A stretch of DNA of 64,000 nt from Deuterostichococcus epilithicus. Its lineage: Eukaryota > Chlorophyta > Trebouxiophyceae > Prasiolales > Stichococcaceae. Below, piece after piece: positions 13,277 through 25,135 of the stretch (within the stretch, counting starts at the first letter, position 1; each line of letters starts with the position of its first letter). Location: contig JAVTLE010000010.1 of NCBI GenBank assembly GCA_033439295.1, positions 1,240,001-1,304,000 of the forward strand. The letters run 5' to 3'. The position numbers and the translations under genes are program-made. Below the pieces are notes generated by a model that saw nothing but the letters and a program-made list of their open reading frames with translations, did not search any database and had not been told where the DNA came from.

Positions 13277-13794
13277 TCTGGTCAGACGCGAACGTGGTGC
13301 TTCACACCGCCTTATTTCCCGCCAAAGCCACGGAACTTGAACTTGTTTTCAGGCTCCGTGTGTCGCAGTAGAACTTGTGGAACAACCTCTATGCACGGCC
13401 CTTGAACCAAAGAAGATGGACACACGTACCAGGAAGCACAGGAAAGCAGGAAGCTGCGGAAACTGCAGCGGCGTCCCAGGAATTCTCAAGGATCTGCAAG
13501 GCAGGCTAGTGACTTGAAAGTAAAACCACACTCTCGAAAGTGTGCTGCATGCACCGTGCAGTTTTTGCCGTTGATCACGCTTTAGCAACTTCATTGTCGG
13601 CGTTGTGAGGAGTCTTTGCCGGCGTAAGGTGGCACTTGCTGCACCATAACGTGCTGTGCACGATGGTGTTGGAATGCCGGTGGCCACCTGCACGTCATGG
13701 CATCTGAATCCTGAGCTTGCTGGCTGAGTGTGAGGCCACGCTGCTGCAGACACATCCTACCGCAGCTCGCCAGCCGAGTAGTCTCAGGAGCTCG
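13277..13794. promoter_or_regulatory. Shared upstream region of the LamG gene (-) and RBR (+)
   Basis: 518 bp separate the two start codons. No convincing exon is visible here, so the interval must carry both promoters and 5' UTRs unless undetected upstream exons exist. No specific element was recognised. Confidence 0.5.
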
Positions 13795-16700
13795 ATGGCC
13801 GATGCATTGTTCAGTCAGCAGACGGTGGACGAGACCCGGGCGTGGCTGGAGCACATCCACGCGAAGCTGGAGAAGAAGCCCGCCCGAGAGCTGTTCGCTC
13901 GCTTCAATAGGGACCTCACGGTGGGTGGCGCCTCTATTTGAACCATAGAGCAACACTTCGTGCTTCGTGAGCAGACGCCGCTGCTGATGCCTGTTGACGC
14001 TCGTCGCCAGCCACCAAAAATCCATTGTGCATTGGAGCTCCAGTCTGGCTGCATCACTGTGAGGCTCTGCCGCCACCGCAATTGATCACTTTGCTAATCA
14101 CTCCTGGCTGCCGGCGCATCAGATCCAGGTGGTGAATCAGGCATCGCAGTTCATCCAGCGGGCATTTGACTGGCGGGCGGAGGACGGGCAGCAGCGCATT
14201 GACGAGGCGCAGTTCCGCAAGGCCAAGTGCTCCCTATACCTATACTACAAGTGCGCTGCGTGCTTGAGGACTCGGACTCGGTGCCCTGGGGTCTCTCAGG
14301 CGCAGTGCGTGACATGCACTGAGGATTTCGGGGAGGCAACATCTTAGGACCGAAGCAGCAGGAGTGCTCCTTTTCAAATTCCGCTTTGCTGGCGCACTCC
14401 TTGATCTGCGGCACTAGGCGCAAAATCCCCATGGCATGGCACTCCAGTGGCCTGCCAGCACCGGGCGCTGTGTTCATGCGCAGGGTGCTGCAGGGCGTGC
14501 TGCTGGAGGAGCGGTTCGTGACGTCGGATGGCGCCCAAGGCCTGGCCGACAACACCAGCTTTGTGGAAGCGCTGCTGCTCGTGGCGGTCGAGCTGGTGAG
14601 GGTGCTGGCGATGCTAGCTGAACTTCGGCTCCATCGCCTCCTCCCAGCTCCGTTGTGCCAGAGTGCTGTGGTTCCACCGGCCGTGCTGGGATTCGGGTGC
14701 CATTTGGATATAGAGCTAGTCCCCCGCCAACCGCACATCTGCCTGATAGCATCCAGGCCACGCAGATGCGGAGGCAAATAGCAGCAAAACCAACAATTTG
14801 CGAGGAGGCCCAAAGCCACAGGCATCGTTTACATCTCAAGGCCCCGTGCCCGCAGGTGAGCTACGCGTGGCATGGCAGCGGGGCGCTCTTCCCGGCGACC
14901 ACGCTGCGCCTGGAGCGGCTGCACCTGGCATTCGACATGTGGGAGGCGACTGACCTGTTCCGACAGCACCTCGGCAGTGCTGCCGCCTCCGTAGGTCCAG
15001 ACGCAGGTGCCGCATCTGACAGGACATCTGCAGACGCTGCCGGAACTGTGACATGTCGAACTCCTGCTTGTCTGCCGACTCTGCGCTGTCAGGCAGCAAC
15101 TGCTGCGTCAGTTTTCGGTTTGCCAACAATCGCCTATGTTCGACAAACGGTGTGGCGTCCTGCCGCCAGCAAAGTCACTCATTCGGGTGCTAGTGCCTGG
15201 ACACCCGTTACGACATCTCGATAGGAGCGGTCGGCGTGCTGCAGGCATGGCGAGCCCAGCAGGTGATGCCACGGCGGCGGCAGGTGACGCCGCAGGCGCT
15301 GGCGCCATGCCGGCGGCGGCGGCAGAGTACCTGGGTTATATGCGGGTGGGTGCTTATCTCGTTATATTCGTGGTAATGGCTGCAAGAACGACTTCATGCC
15401 ACGCAATAAGCTCCGTCGAGCAGGCGCAGACCTGCAGAATGTCAGCAGTCACCTTGATTGCAACAGAACCATGCTACTGAGCAGCTCGGCAGCTGCCAGC
15501 AGCTAACTTCGCGTCTTCGCGCCTTTCGCCTTTCGCGCCTGAGACCCCGAACCGTGAAACCTTCATGCGTCCAGGTGCGTATTACGGAGGAGTTGGCGTT
15601 CCTCAACGGCAGCACACTGTATGCCGCCATGCTCGCCGGCGGCGGCGGCTCCCGCGCCCCAGGTCAGAGTCTGCAACATCGTGGCAACACTGACGTATGT
15701 CCCTGCTGCACCTGCTCCTCGCAATTGCCCCCGGCCCCGTGTTGGACGGCACGAACAGGAAGCGCTGTGGGTGCAGGCGACAAGTCGCTGGTGGCGGACT
15801 TCATTGCCACGGCGGCGGTGATGGCGCGGGAGCGCTGCTTCAAGGCGCAGTCCTCGCAACCTGCGTGGAAATCTCCTTTGCGCTTGCATTTGTGCTCCCT
15901 GGGTCGTTACAATGCCAAGTTGCTGTCTGGAGTTCCGCAGCATGACAGAAGAACAACCAGTAGGGTACAGGCATTGCAGGTGCTCTGTTCTCACCCACGT
16001 TGAGCTTCGTAAAGCCTCGGACAGGTGTGCATGGAGCTGGCGGCCACGGTGCCGGCAATCGGCCGGGTGGCCGACTTCGAGGCGCAGGCGCAGGCGCTGC
16101 TGGACCACACCCAGAACACCAATTTCCAGGTGGGTCCAGGGTTCTTGGCGCGGCCCTGCGGAGAACATAATATCACTCGATAGCATTGCCGCGGGCGCTG
16201 GCGCTGCTGGACCCAGCCCAAGCCCGCCAGCCACCAGGTGCCGCGATTCCCGCTGCCGGTGCAGGCCTGTGCGCTCACTGGCGGCTGCCTGCAAGCCTGA
16301 ACGTCCGGCCCGTCCGTGGCTCTCCAGCCACCGCAGCCCCAGCTGCACTGGCCCGGGGGATGGAGTTTGACAAGGAGGCCGCCTGGAGACGCAGCTTGCC
16401 AAGAGTGGCGAATCAACCTGATCAGACGCGCCATTCGATCCTGGCGATTCTCACCGAGGAGGCTTCTCCCTGCGATGAGCTGCACGGGCGCAGCTGCCAC
16501 GGGCCGCTGCAGCAATGTACACACCCAAAACTGTGGAACCGATCGTCTGTCGGGGCGGCGCGCAGGTGCTGTTCAACCAGCACCAGCTGAACATCGTGTC
16601 GTGCTGCGTGTCCGCGACCGCGCGTGTGGCGGGCATCGCGCTGCCCTTCAAGAGGGTCAGAGAGGCACTCGCCGCCGTGTTTCCCGCGCAGCCGCCCACG

Positions 16701-17583
16701 CTGTTCGAGGACGCCGACCTCGACGGCGGCAGCAGCGGTGCGATGCCCTCAGGCGCCATGATGCCGTGGCATCGCCGCATCTGGTCAATGGCCCTCCGGC
16801 AGCGGTGCACCGTCCCTGCCGATGGACGTCCTTGTTGCCTTGCTGTGCCATGCACGTAGTCATGCAGCATCTGGACAGGCAGGCCGCGTGTTTGCCCCTT
16901 TTCGAGAGTGGCTGCGTCTTGTCGCCGCTGCGAGTTGAGCGGTCCAGTGTCTGCACTGCATGCTGACGGTGATGCTGGCCAGGCAGGACGGTTGTACGTC
17001 GGAGCCACCAGCATTGGTCGATTGTCCAACACGTTCGATCATGCATCGGTACAGATGAGGTGCGGCTGGGCGACACTCGAGCGCTGTACAACGACGTCTT
17101 CCTGCCCGCCATGGAGGTGAGACGAGTGCCTGGCAAAGCCCCTCTTCTGCGGCAACAGTGCACACTGTCATGTTGATCATCCGGCGCGCTGTGTGCGGCG
17201 CAGAGTGCTGATTTGCAGAGGTTACCTCAACACGTCCACACCCCTGTCTGTGGCTCCTGTCGACTGGCACAGAGTGATGGAAGACGTCCACACCCCTGTC
17301 TGTGGCCCCTGTCGACTGGCACAGAGTGCTGGAAGTCTTGTTTGTGATGCTTCTTTTGAGAGACTTTGTCGTTCAATGCGGCCAGGACCACCTCCAGGCG
17401 CTGGCGGCAGCGCACAAAATGCGGGGCCTGTCTGCTGGCGACACCGCCGCCGACCCACAAGCAAAGCTGCACGAGGCTGCACGGCGGCCATTGACAGATA
17501 TGGCGGCGGAAGCCGGGCGCCGCCCCTTCGCCACGCTGTCGACTTCGGATCGCAACGCGCGCCGTGCAGGTGCCGCCCCGTGA
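13795..17583 (+). CDS. RBR: Retinoblastoma-related protein, pocket domains only
   Basis: Exons read on the plus strand match the retinoblastoma A and B pockets in order. Exon 1 (13795-13920) encodes TVDETRAWLEHIHAKLEKKP, equivalent to the segment just before pocket A. Exon 2 (about 14126-14250) ends KCSLYLYYK and splices in frame to VLQGVLLEERF (about 14482-14594), ending VEALLLVAVELV. The next exon (from about 14856) has GALFPATTLRLERLHLAFDM, then VRITEELAFLNGSTLYAAML (about 15575). Pocket B is visible as KSLVADFIATAAVMARERC (about 15783), QHQLNIVSCCVSATARVAGI (about 16580) and LYNDVFLPAME (about 17085), which parallels plant FYNEVFVPAVK. The last exon stops at 17581-17583. RB proteins repress E2F-driven cell-cycle genes in the nucleus and set algal size control (MAT3 in Chlamydomonas). 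The N-terminal DUF3452 domain is not found. Inner exon edges in pocket B are approximate. Confidence 0.78.
17232..17335 (+). repeat. Tandem repeat, 2 x 52 bp, in the last RBR intron
   Basis: Two adjacent copies (17232-17283 and 17284-17335) share the core acgtccacacccctgtctgt and differ at about two bases. They lie between the exon ending near LPAME and the final exon. This looks like a very recent slippage or duplication event with no coding role. Confidence 0.85.
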
Positions 17584-17943
17584 GGCTGTGAGCCATTCAG
17601 TGGGTTGTGAGAGGGTATTCAGGCGGCTTGGATGTCACGCTGGTGCTGGCGGCTGCTGTCTGTGTGGCTTGCTACCTACAGCGGCGGTTTGAGCGGAGGC
17701 TGCGGCGCTGCAGTCGCGAGGGCTGTGTGGACTGTGCGGTGCAGCTGCAATCGATTGCCAAGTTCGCACTTTGAAGGGGATGCCTTCAACCAGATGTTGC
17801 TGCCCCTGCAATTGCCCTGTGAACAATGCGGCTATGAGCAAACTACACCTCCCGATGCAAAACTATCTGACTCGACCTCAAAACAGCAGCGCCATCTGGC
17901 CTGATCAGGCCTGTTCCAAAAGTTCACAATATAGCAAAACTTT
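17584..17943. other. Convergent 3' intergenic region between RBR and the protease gene
   Basis: Plus strand 17613-17774 carries a short open frame with a hydrophobic stretch (VTLVLAAAVCVACYL) followed by Arg/Cys-rich sequence. It could be an additional RBR exon if an intron of about 60 bases from 17570 is removed, but this is weak. Nothing else was seen. Confidence 0.3.
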
Positions 17944-20900
17944 CTAACCGCACAGACATAATGGCCTGCTGAGATGGCGGCAGCGGCGGCGGCGACCCTC
18001 ACGTGCGCAATGCCAGCATCTGCAGCGAGAGGCACACACCATTCTGGGTTGCACTGCTCGCCAGCTTGCACACGACGATGAAAGCACCTGCATGCAGCGG
18101 ACTTCAGGAAACGGGTTGGTTTTTCGCCGTGACATGACATGCCATGACATGACATGACGATGATTGATGCAGAGAGAAGTATCAGATGTGGGCTCACCCT
18201 GCGGCCTGCTGCCGGAACCTGCTTATTGACGGTCACATTCACCAGCACAACTGTGCCGTTGGGCGCGATGCTCCTGATGAGCTGGCCGCCTCCTTTCGCT
18301 GCCGGCACTGCCACAGCCTGCAGTGCGGCATGTACCCATGGCGGCTTGCACATATGCATTCAGCTTGGGTCGGCCAGGAGGTGTAGCAACAGATGCGCGC
18401 AGATATGCTTGTCTGCATGCATCCCAAGTGCAGCCTGACAGCAGACGGCGCGCATCGGCATTGTTGCTTGCTGTGCCGCTGCACATCTGCGCCATGGGGC
18501 GCACCTCGGTCTGGCCGCCAGGGGCATTGCAGGCGCAGTCCCACGTCGGCGCAGGGGCCGCCTCGGGAGCAGAAGGCGGTGCTACCTCCCCCTCCGCGCC
18601 GAGGCTGTCGCCAGCCGGCTGCATCTCGGGGGCCAGCGCTGGTGCTGAGTCGCCGCCACCTGCCACCACAGACACACCGTCTGCTCTCAGGGATGCTGGC
18701 GCGGTGGCAGCGAGCCTGAAATGTGTGGCGGCTGCTGCTCACCCGGAGCCTGAAAGATGCATCAATTTCCCATTGCCTCGCCTCTTCTTATCAATGCATC
18801 GTGGTTTTCGACTCATTGAGCAGCCCAGCAGCAAGGGCACCTTCGGCCCGGAGCTTGGGGGGTGGACGCCTTTTGGGAGGTGGGCGCCTTTTGGGAGGAG
18901 GCAAGCGCCGCTTTGGTGGTGGTGGTGGCCGTTTTCGCTGTGTTGGGCGGCGTTTCGGTGGTGGCGGTCTTTTCACTGCAAGCAGGGATGAGGGGAGGCT
19001 CAAGGCTTTGGGGTTGTGTGCATCAAGCTGTTGAAGAGTTTACTCACTTTCACGGCCACCTGACATTGGCATGATCCTCGGCGGCGGTGGCGGCAACGGC
19101 GTCTGGCCGCCGGCCCTGATGACGGTGGTGCCGCTGGATGACGGCGCCCGCACCGGTGCCCTCGCCGGCACTAGGGCCACCGCACTGGTGGCGTTGAGGC
19201 CGCCATAGAGAATGGATTTTGGGCCTGCGGACGTGCATGTGGCATGTATCGACTTCAGCAGCCATCTCTTGGCAGGAGTCTGAAGATGTGACCTGCGCAC
19301 GTTCGAAGTTTTCTCAGGCCGGGGTTTTGACGCACCAGGCAGCCGATAGGACGACTGCATGATCGCATTCTTGAGCTGGGCCGCCAGTCCCACCGACGGA
19401 AACCTCGTCGTGATGGTGTACCCCCGCTCGTGGAACCTTTCGCCATGAAAAGATGCCTTGTGAGAACTGGTGGTGCCCGGGATGAAAGCCGTCAGATCCC
19501 TGTGCCTTGTCTGGCGCTGCGTGCCAACTTGGAGGTGATGGGCCTTAGAGTGCCGTACACTCATGCAGCTGCCTGCAAGCGGCTGCGAAGCCATCACAGG
19601 CTGCAGCCGCTCATAAGTCCAACACCGGCTCTGACTACTGTCCGGGAAACACCAGTCAGAATGGCGAGCGGCAGGCAGCCTCACCTTCCGAGGACGATGG
19701 CGGCAACTCCGGCGACATGCGGCGTGGCCATGGAGGTGCCGGTCATGGAGATGTAGGCGCCGCCAATGGCCAGGCCCAGCACGTTGACGCCCGGCGCCGC
19801 CACGTCCACACTTTGCGGCCCTGATGCGGGACGGCACCAACCCACTTTTTGTTGCGCGTATGCTCTCAGCAGTTTGCTGCTGCATTTAAAAGTCTTGGGC
19901 AGCGGAGTCCGTACTTCACTGGTTCACAAGCCAGTGAAGCAGTAGCGAGACAGCAGATCCTAGCGCACACCATCCTCCCGACTTGCAACTCCAGGAGGTC
20001 CCTGCAGCTCACCATAATTGGAGCCGGTCCAATAGGTGCCATCCCGGTTGGTGGCGCCAACGGCAATGACATTGGGCGTGGTCAGCGTTGACGGAACGTG
20101 TGGGTTGGCGTCCGTATTGCGGCCGTCATTGCCGGCGGACGCAGTCATCAGGATGCCGCGCGAGTTCAGCGCCTGCAGCGTTCACCCAGCTCATTTTCAT
20201 CCTATTTACCGAAGTGGCGCGCTTTCACTGGATCCAGCCAGCGCTGCTGGATGGTGGCGACTCGCAATGCATGTCGGCACACTCACGAGTCGAACCAAGG
20301 AAGGAGCTCCAGGGACAGCAGCAAGCAGGGGAGAAGTCCAGGCAGGCGGGCTGACCTCGGCAGCTGCTTGCAGGGCAGCGGAGGTGGAGTAGACGCCCCA
20401 AGAATTGCTGACGATGTGCGCGTCCTGCCGTGTGCAGTAGTCGTAGCACCGAATGGCGTCCGAGATCCAGCCATTGCCGCTGGCGTCCATGAATTTGCAC
20501 GCTGCGGTACGGGACCAGGCCGCGTTCACACACATTTGGGCTGGAGAGACCCGGTGGTGCGTCTACGAGTGGGACATTCTGGAGATCGACAGCCCGCAAA
20601 CTCCCTCCTCCCAGTCACCGGCGCGTGCTCAACAGGAGCGATACACTGCAGCGTTGCCAGCCAGCTTTGAAGAAGACCTGTGACGGTCTGGGACTGCCGG
20701 TTTACACCTATCACGCTGGCGACCTGGGAGACGCCGGCGGTGCCGATGGCATTGTTGCCAACGGCACCGACCACGCCCGCCACGAAGGTGCCGTGCCCAT
20801 TGTCATCGTACGGGTCGCCATTCTTGCCGCCCTGCACAAAGTTGACGCCGTGGACGTCGTCCACGATGCCTGCACAGCAGTTGGAAAGAGGCTCCAGCTC

Positions 20901-22774
20901 CCGCTGTCGTCCAGAAATTTCAGCAGCTCGCAAACATCATGCCAGAGAGGTGCCGGCTATCCTGTTGTCCTTACTCTGCGAGCCACTATCTACCCTCGCT
21001 GTCGTCTATGCTATGCGGTGTTTTCAGACACAATGCCCTGACGAGCTGGCAATGTGACAGTCACTTCAACTGCGGCGCGGCAGCCGATTGCAGCAGTCCC
21101 AGCCAGCTCGCACCGTTGTTGTCGTCGTCAATGCCATTGTCGGGAATCTCGTTCGTGTTGGTCCACAGGTTCGCCGCCAGGTCGGGGTGAAAGTAATCGT
21201 ACCCTGTGTCCACCATGCACACGCGCACGGCCTGCACGCCAGACCGAGAGGGATTGATTTCATGGTGGCAACTGCTCGTGTGCCATGCGAAAAATTCCTG
21301 CATCATTGGTCACATATTTGCTTCTGGGACAGCACCAAGCCAGTGGCATGCTTGGTCATGCGGTAAACCGAACATAAACATGTTTAGTCGATCCCTTTTT
21401 GGCGCCGGGGACCAACTAGTGTGCAGAGGAGCATGGCTACCTGGCTGCCAAGTGCCCCTGCCCTCCAGGCGCCAGAGATGTTGATCGCCGGCAGCGCCCA
21501 CTGCTGTGGGACCAGTGGGTCACTCGGCTGCGCCGATGCCACATCGATCTTTGTCGGCTTGTCCGGCTCGCAGATCTTTAGGTCTGCACAGCAGAATGCC
21601 ATTTGAAGGAGGAACATGAGACGCCACGCTTTAGTTTCCCCTCCCCTCTTCCCCTCCCCTTGATCCCTCCACGCTTTTCTTGATCGCCAATGCGCCCTGC
21701 CATCGGCGAGGCAGACTGAAAGTGTTCCTGCCGTAAATGTCGGGGGCTCCGCTCCGCTGGACCGGCGGCATCGCATCCCATGCGTCCGGCAGCACACCAC
21801 TGAGCGGGCACAGAATCTAGTCGCACGATGTGTATGTACTCATAGGTACTTCCCACCTGGGTTCTCGACCAGCAGCTCCCGGCAGAAGGCGGCGATGCGA
21901 GCCTCCTCACGGCTCTGCTCGTCGCCGCCAAAGTCGTCTGAGAAGGTCTCGATGCCGCCCAGGTTCAGTGCGCTCACGTTCACCGTGTAGATTTCCAGCT
22001 GCGACGTCGGCACCTGCGCCTCTATCTGCAGGCTGGGCGGCCGGTCCGTTGTTGCATTGCCCTGCGTCGTGGTCTGCCCCCTGAAGGTGCCGCTGAACAC
22101 CTGGCATGCGCAGCACAGCGACCGTGGCACAGCCTTCTTATCAATCCGCATAAGCGTCTCGCCTCTGTTGCTTGATGGTGTACCTCACTAACGCAAAGGC
22201 TGCTGACAATGCTGCAACGAGTCATTTACGGTGAATGTGACACACAGAGGGAATGTGACTCACCTGGCCCTGGGCGTTCTTGCGCAGGATGATGACCCTC
22301 GGCAGGCGGCCGGCGCCATCTGTTTCTGGCGCCGGAGCCGCAGCAGATTCTGTGCCGGGCGCTTGCGCCTGCGTTGCACCACCGTAGGCGAGGGAAAAGC
22401 GTCACCAACGACACGACAGACCGTTTGTGCAGTCCTTGCGTTGGTTGGGGCCATGAACCGCTGCATAAAGACTCATCGTGACTTATGAACCTTTTTTATT
22501 CACCGCACGTTTCATGATCATGTCGCTTCCTGAGCTGCACCTCGGTTCAAAAGTCGCAACGCCTTCGTCCGCTGTTGCGGCGACACACTGAACCCACCCG
22601 ATGCGTTGCTGTAGCGGCGCAGATGACTCGTTAAATCTTTCTCGATGGATGTAGAAGACATTTGTAGTCAGACGAGACCCTCCGAGACAGGTCGGTTGGT
22701 CTTACCTGGACGGTGATGGCGAGCACCAGCAGCATCAGCAGCGGCAGGGCTGCCGCGTGATGCCCACGCCCCAT
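17944..22774 (-). CDS. Secreted subtilisin-like serine protease (peptidase S8)
   Basis: Exon 1 (22774-22706) encodes a signal peptide, MGRGHHAAALPLLMLLVLAI, ending at a GTAAG donor. A propeptide region follows: RLPRVIILRKNAQGQ near 22270-22320, then 22100-21840. The mature start resembles S8 proteases (DPLVPQQWALPAINISGAW, about 21530-21450). The catalytic Asp is in VDTGYDYFHPDL (about 21181-21222), His in GHGTFVAGVVG (about 20768-20800), oxyanion Asn in TASAGNDG (about 20125-20145) and Ser in GTSMATPHVAG (about 19709-19741). All four key residues are present, so activity is expected. Downstream, GPKSILYGGLNATSA closes the domain. A Pro-rich linker, a Pro/Lys/Arg-rich exon (18965-18840) and further weakly supported exons (about 18640-18450, 18300-18196) follow. 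The 3' end at 17944 is one of two or three possible stops. The true end could be as early as 18791. Confidence 0.8.
18840..18965 (-). repeat. Low-complexity Pro/Lys/Arg-coding repeat in the protease C-terminus
   Basis: The minus strand encodes repeated PPPKRR units (for example KRRLPPPKRRPPPKRRPPPK), from repeats of the plus-strand core tttgggaggtgggcgcc. It is a basic, extended tail on a secreted protein, so it could bind acidic wall or extracellular polysaccharide. That role is inference. Confidence 0.7.
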
Positions 22775-23352
22775 GTTGCAGGCCACTGAGCTTGAGATCT
22801 GAATGTTGCAACTATATGGCCGCTGGTGCGATCGCACAGCTTGCGACTCATCACTCTCCCCCGTGCAGGGTCTGCCGTTGCCTTTCTGTATCGCCCCCTG
22901 TGGGGTTGCCCCACAATTGCCGCGCGACATCCACATGCGGCTGCACACCTTGGTCGTTGTCGTGTTGACAGAATCGTTACAGCGCACCACAACAAACATA
23001 GGAAGTCCGGGACTAACCTCTCCCTGCCCTCAAAATTAGTTTGCGCACTCAAGGCGCCGGCATGCGCCGTGCTTACAAGCCGGACTCGCATGGCTTGCTC
23101 ATAGCTTATGCTGCACTGGTAGCTGAAACCATGTTTCGCAACTCCCGTGTCAAGCAGCGTAGGGCTAGCAGACCGCGCCGACCAATCAATCTCATAATGA
23201 AAACTACCTAAAGGCCGCCCCTCGGTGCTCCGCGGCGGCACACTCCTGCTGCTGCTGCGCTGCTGCTCAAAGCTACAGGTCGTCTGGAGGCAGCGCGAGC
23301 GACAGCATCAGGTCCAGCGCTCGCCTCCGTGGCGGCCATCTCGTCCGTCACC
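22775..23352. other. Intergenic: MYND gene 3' UTR and protease promoter
   Basis: No exon was recognised. The interval holds two TGTAA signals in minus orientation (23073-23077 and 22977-22981) downstream of the MYND stop, then the upstream region of the protease gene. Confidence 0.5.
23073..23077 (-). terminator. Candidate poly(A) signal TGTAA for the MYND gene
   Basis: Plus-strand TTACA lies about 276 bases after the MYND stop at 23353. A second copy at 22977-22981 is an alternative. Confidence 0.45.
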
Positions 23353-23921
23353 TCACCGCCCCAGAATGGCGGCAGACAACCAGCCACGCCCGGGTGGCGC
23401 CGCCGCGGAGCACAGCGCCACCGACAGGCCGACCGCCAGCGCCGTCACGAGGAGCACGACTATGGGCCCCGGCAGCTGCGGGCTGCTGCACCCAGAGAGC
23501 TGGCGCCACCAAACGTGCAGCGGCTCCTGCCTGCACGCTGTGCGGTGCGCCGCCCAGTGCGCCCGCTGGCATCTGCACGGCAACAGTGTTGAGTCTTCAC
23601 CAAGCGCAAGGTGCCGTGATGATTGTCGTCGGGCCTTCTGCAACACCTTGACCGCAAGGTACACAGGCCATAGAGCGCCGCAGGCGAGGGTGCTTGCTGA
23701 AGCAGTCTCGCTTTACAGCGAAAACAGAGTCGCAGGCCTGCCTGAGATGCATGCGACGCCGGGATGGAATGAAACGCTGGCTGACCGAGGAGATCAAGCG
23801 CGCACCGTCGCGAGCAGTATGTGACTCGTCGGCAGGCGGAGCACTTCTTCAGGCGACCGTTCCATTCGCCAGTGTCGGAGCCGCACAGCGCGCACATGTG
23901 CACGTGGCGGCTGCGCGGCAT
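23353..23921 (-). CDS. Small MYND zinc-finger protein with C-terminal membrane anchor
   Basis: Two exons, 23921-23806 and 23572-23353, join cleanly across a GTGCG...GCAG intron to give 111 residues. Residues 10-52 form a complete MYND zinc finger: C10, C13, C27, C30, C36, C40, H48 and C52, including CSACRRVTYCSRRCQRAHW across the splice. The intron removal restores the canonical CQ..HW..H...C half, which supports this model. MYND fingers bind proline-rich partners. Residues 74-94 (GPIVVLLVTALAVGLSVALC) form a single membrane span, leaving about 17 residues after it, as in tail-anchored proteins. There is no SET domain and no ankyrin repeats. The cytosolic orientation of the finger is inferred. 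The start is the only ATG in frame before the finger. Confidence 0.75.
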
Positions 23922-25135
23922 GGCAACGGTGTGCAGCCAAGCTGCTGGACTGGCACCACCCGGGGATGTGCTTCACCTGCGAGGTGCGCAAGCAGAGGTC
24001 CCTCATGTCATACAACGCCACTCACCCTGAAACCCTTGAAAGTGACTTCTCATGGCCCATCAGCTCTTGAGACGGTGCAACGCACTGTCGAGAGAAGGGA
24101 TGGCCCCCCACCTGCCCCTCAGCTCTCCTCCACCGGTGCAGCGCTGTTGCGAGCTGCGCAAACTGGTGGGCGAGTGTCAGAGGTGCAGTCCGCGACGCGT
24201 TCGGATCGTTCTGCTGCCCCCTCGACCTGTAAAACAGGCTTGCAGACGTCCCGAGACTGCGTTTCGAACCTCCTACGCGCACTAAGGTTGTGCAGACCAA
24301 TCGTGTCCTGGCCTGTTCTGAGCCGGGTAGAAAGGCTTCACTTCGAATACCAGCTCGCTCCCGAAATTCGATTGCAACACCGGGCTGCCTGTGCTTGGCT
24401 GGCACTGTTTCGTATTGCGATTTTCTAAAGCGCAGCGTCGTGGCAGCTTTCCACGAACCAATTGTCTTGCAGGTCGGGAGCTAACGGAACGCGAAACACC
24501 CGAAGGCTTGTAGACTTTTTCTGCAAACTCGCATCCTTTGCGTCGTAATGGACCATCATTTGCGTTGCGCGTCCCCTGGATCCCAGCCGCCTCAAATTTC
24601 TCAGGCGGAGACCTGAATGTGTCGAGCGACGGTGCAATCAGTTGTCCTCCTCCGGATCCATACACATCCTGGAAAGACCTGCTTCTCTTGGCAATGCAAG
24701 CTGCTGATTTGCGACTGGACAGAGCATCTGGCAAAGCTGCGCCACGCCAGAGATGTGCAAACTGCTGCGTTGCCTGGCGGCACAGTAAGGAGGCTTGTTC
24801 TCGAGAGATGATAGGAGCGGTGTCAGTTGTCTTAGACAGGCCAGGACCTTCCCCTCGTTGCCGCAACCCTATGTTCGTGGGCCGAGATTGCGCACCACCC
24901 GCTTGCAGATGATGTCGGCAAACATCCCTGCACACAGCTGCCACGAATTACTCACGCCACTCCTCAACTACCTACAGACGCTCACGCACACCTAGGCGTC
25001 CCCACTGGCCGGGGTGCCCACCAGCCAAGGGCGCAACATGGATCAACTGTTTCCCGTTGCATGGAGCCACACCTCGATAGTCATCAAAGGCAACATCGAT
25101 ACCCCCTGAAACAGGGGCGGCGGCGACCGCTGCGT
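23922..25135. other. Intergenic: RNA polymerase 3' region and MYND promoter
   Basis: 1.2 kb without a recognised exon. It contains a 220-codon minus-strand open frame (24282-24944) with no family likeness and no splice support. I treat this as chance in GC-rich DNA. Confidence 0.4.

Noticed and set aside
23930-24030. Plus-strand stretch reading KLLDWHHPGMCFTCEVRKQR, at first reminiscent of a DHHC-type zinc segment
   Set aside because: It lacks the DHHC core and neighbouring membrane helices. It lies just upstream of and antisense to the MYND first exon, and no plus-strand gene model extends from it.
24282-24944. 220-codon minus-strand open frame between RPOT and the MYND gene
   Set aside because: No domain likeness and no splice or signal context. 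Long frames arise by chance in GC-rich DNA and this lies in an expected UTR/promoter interval.
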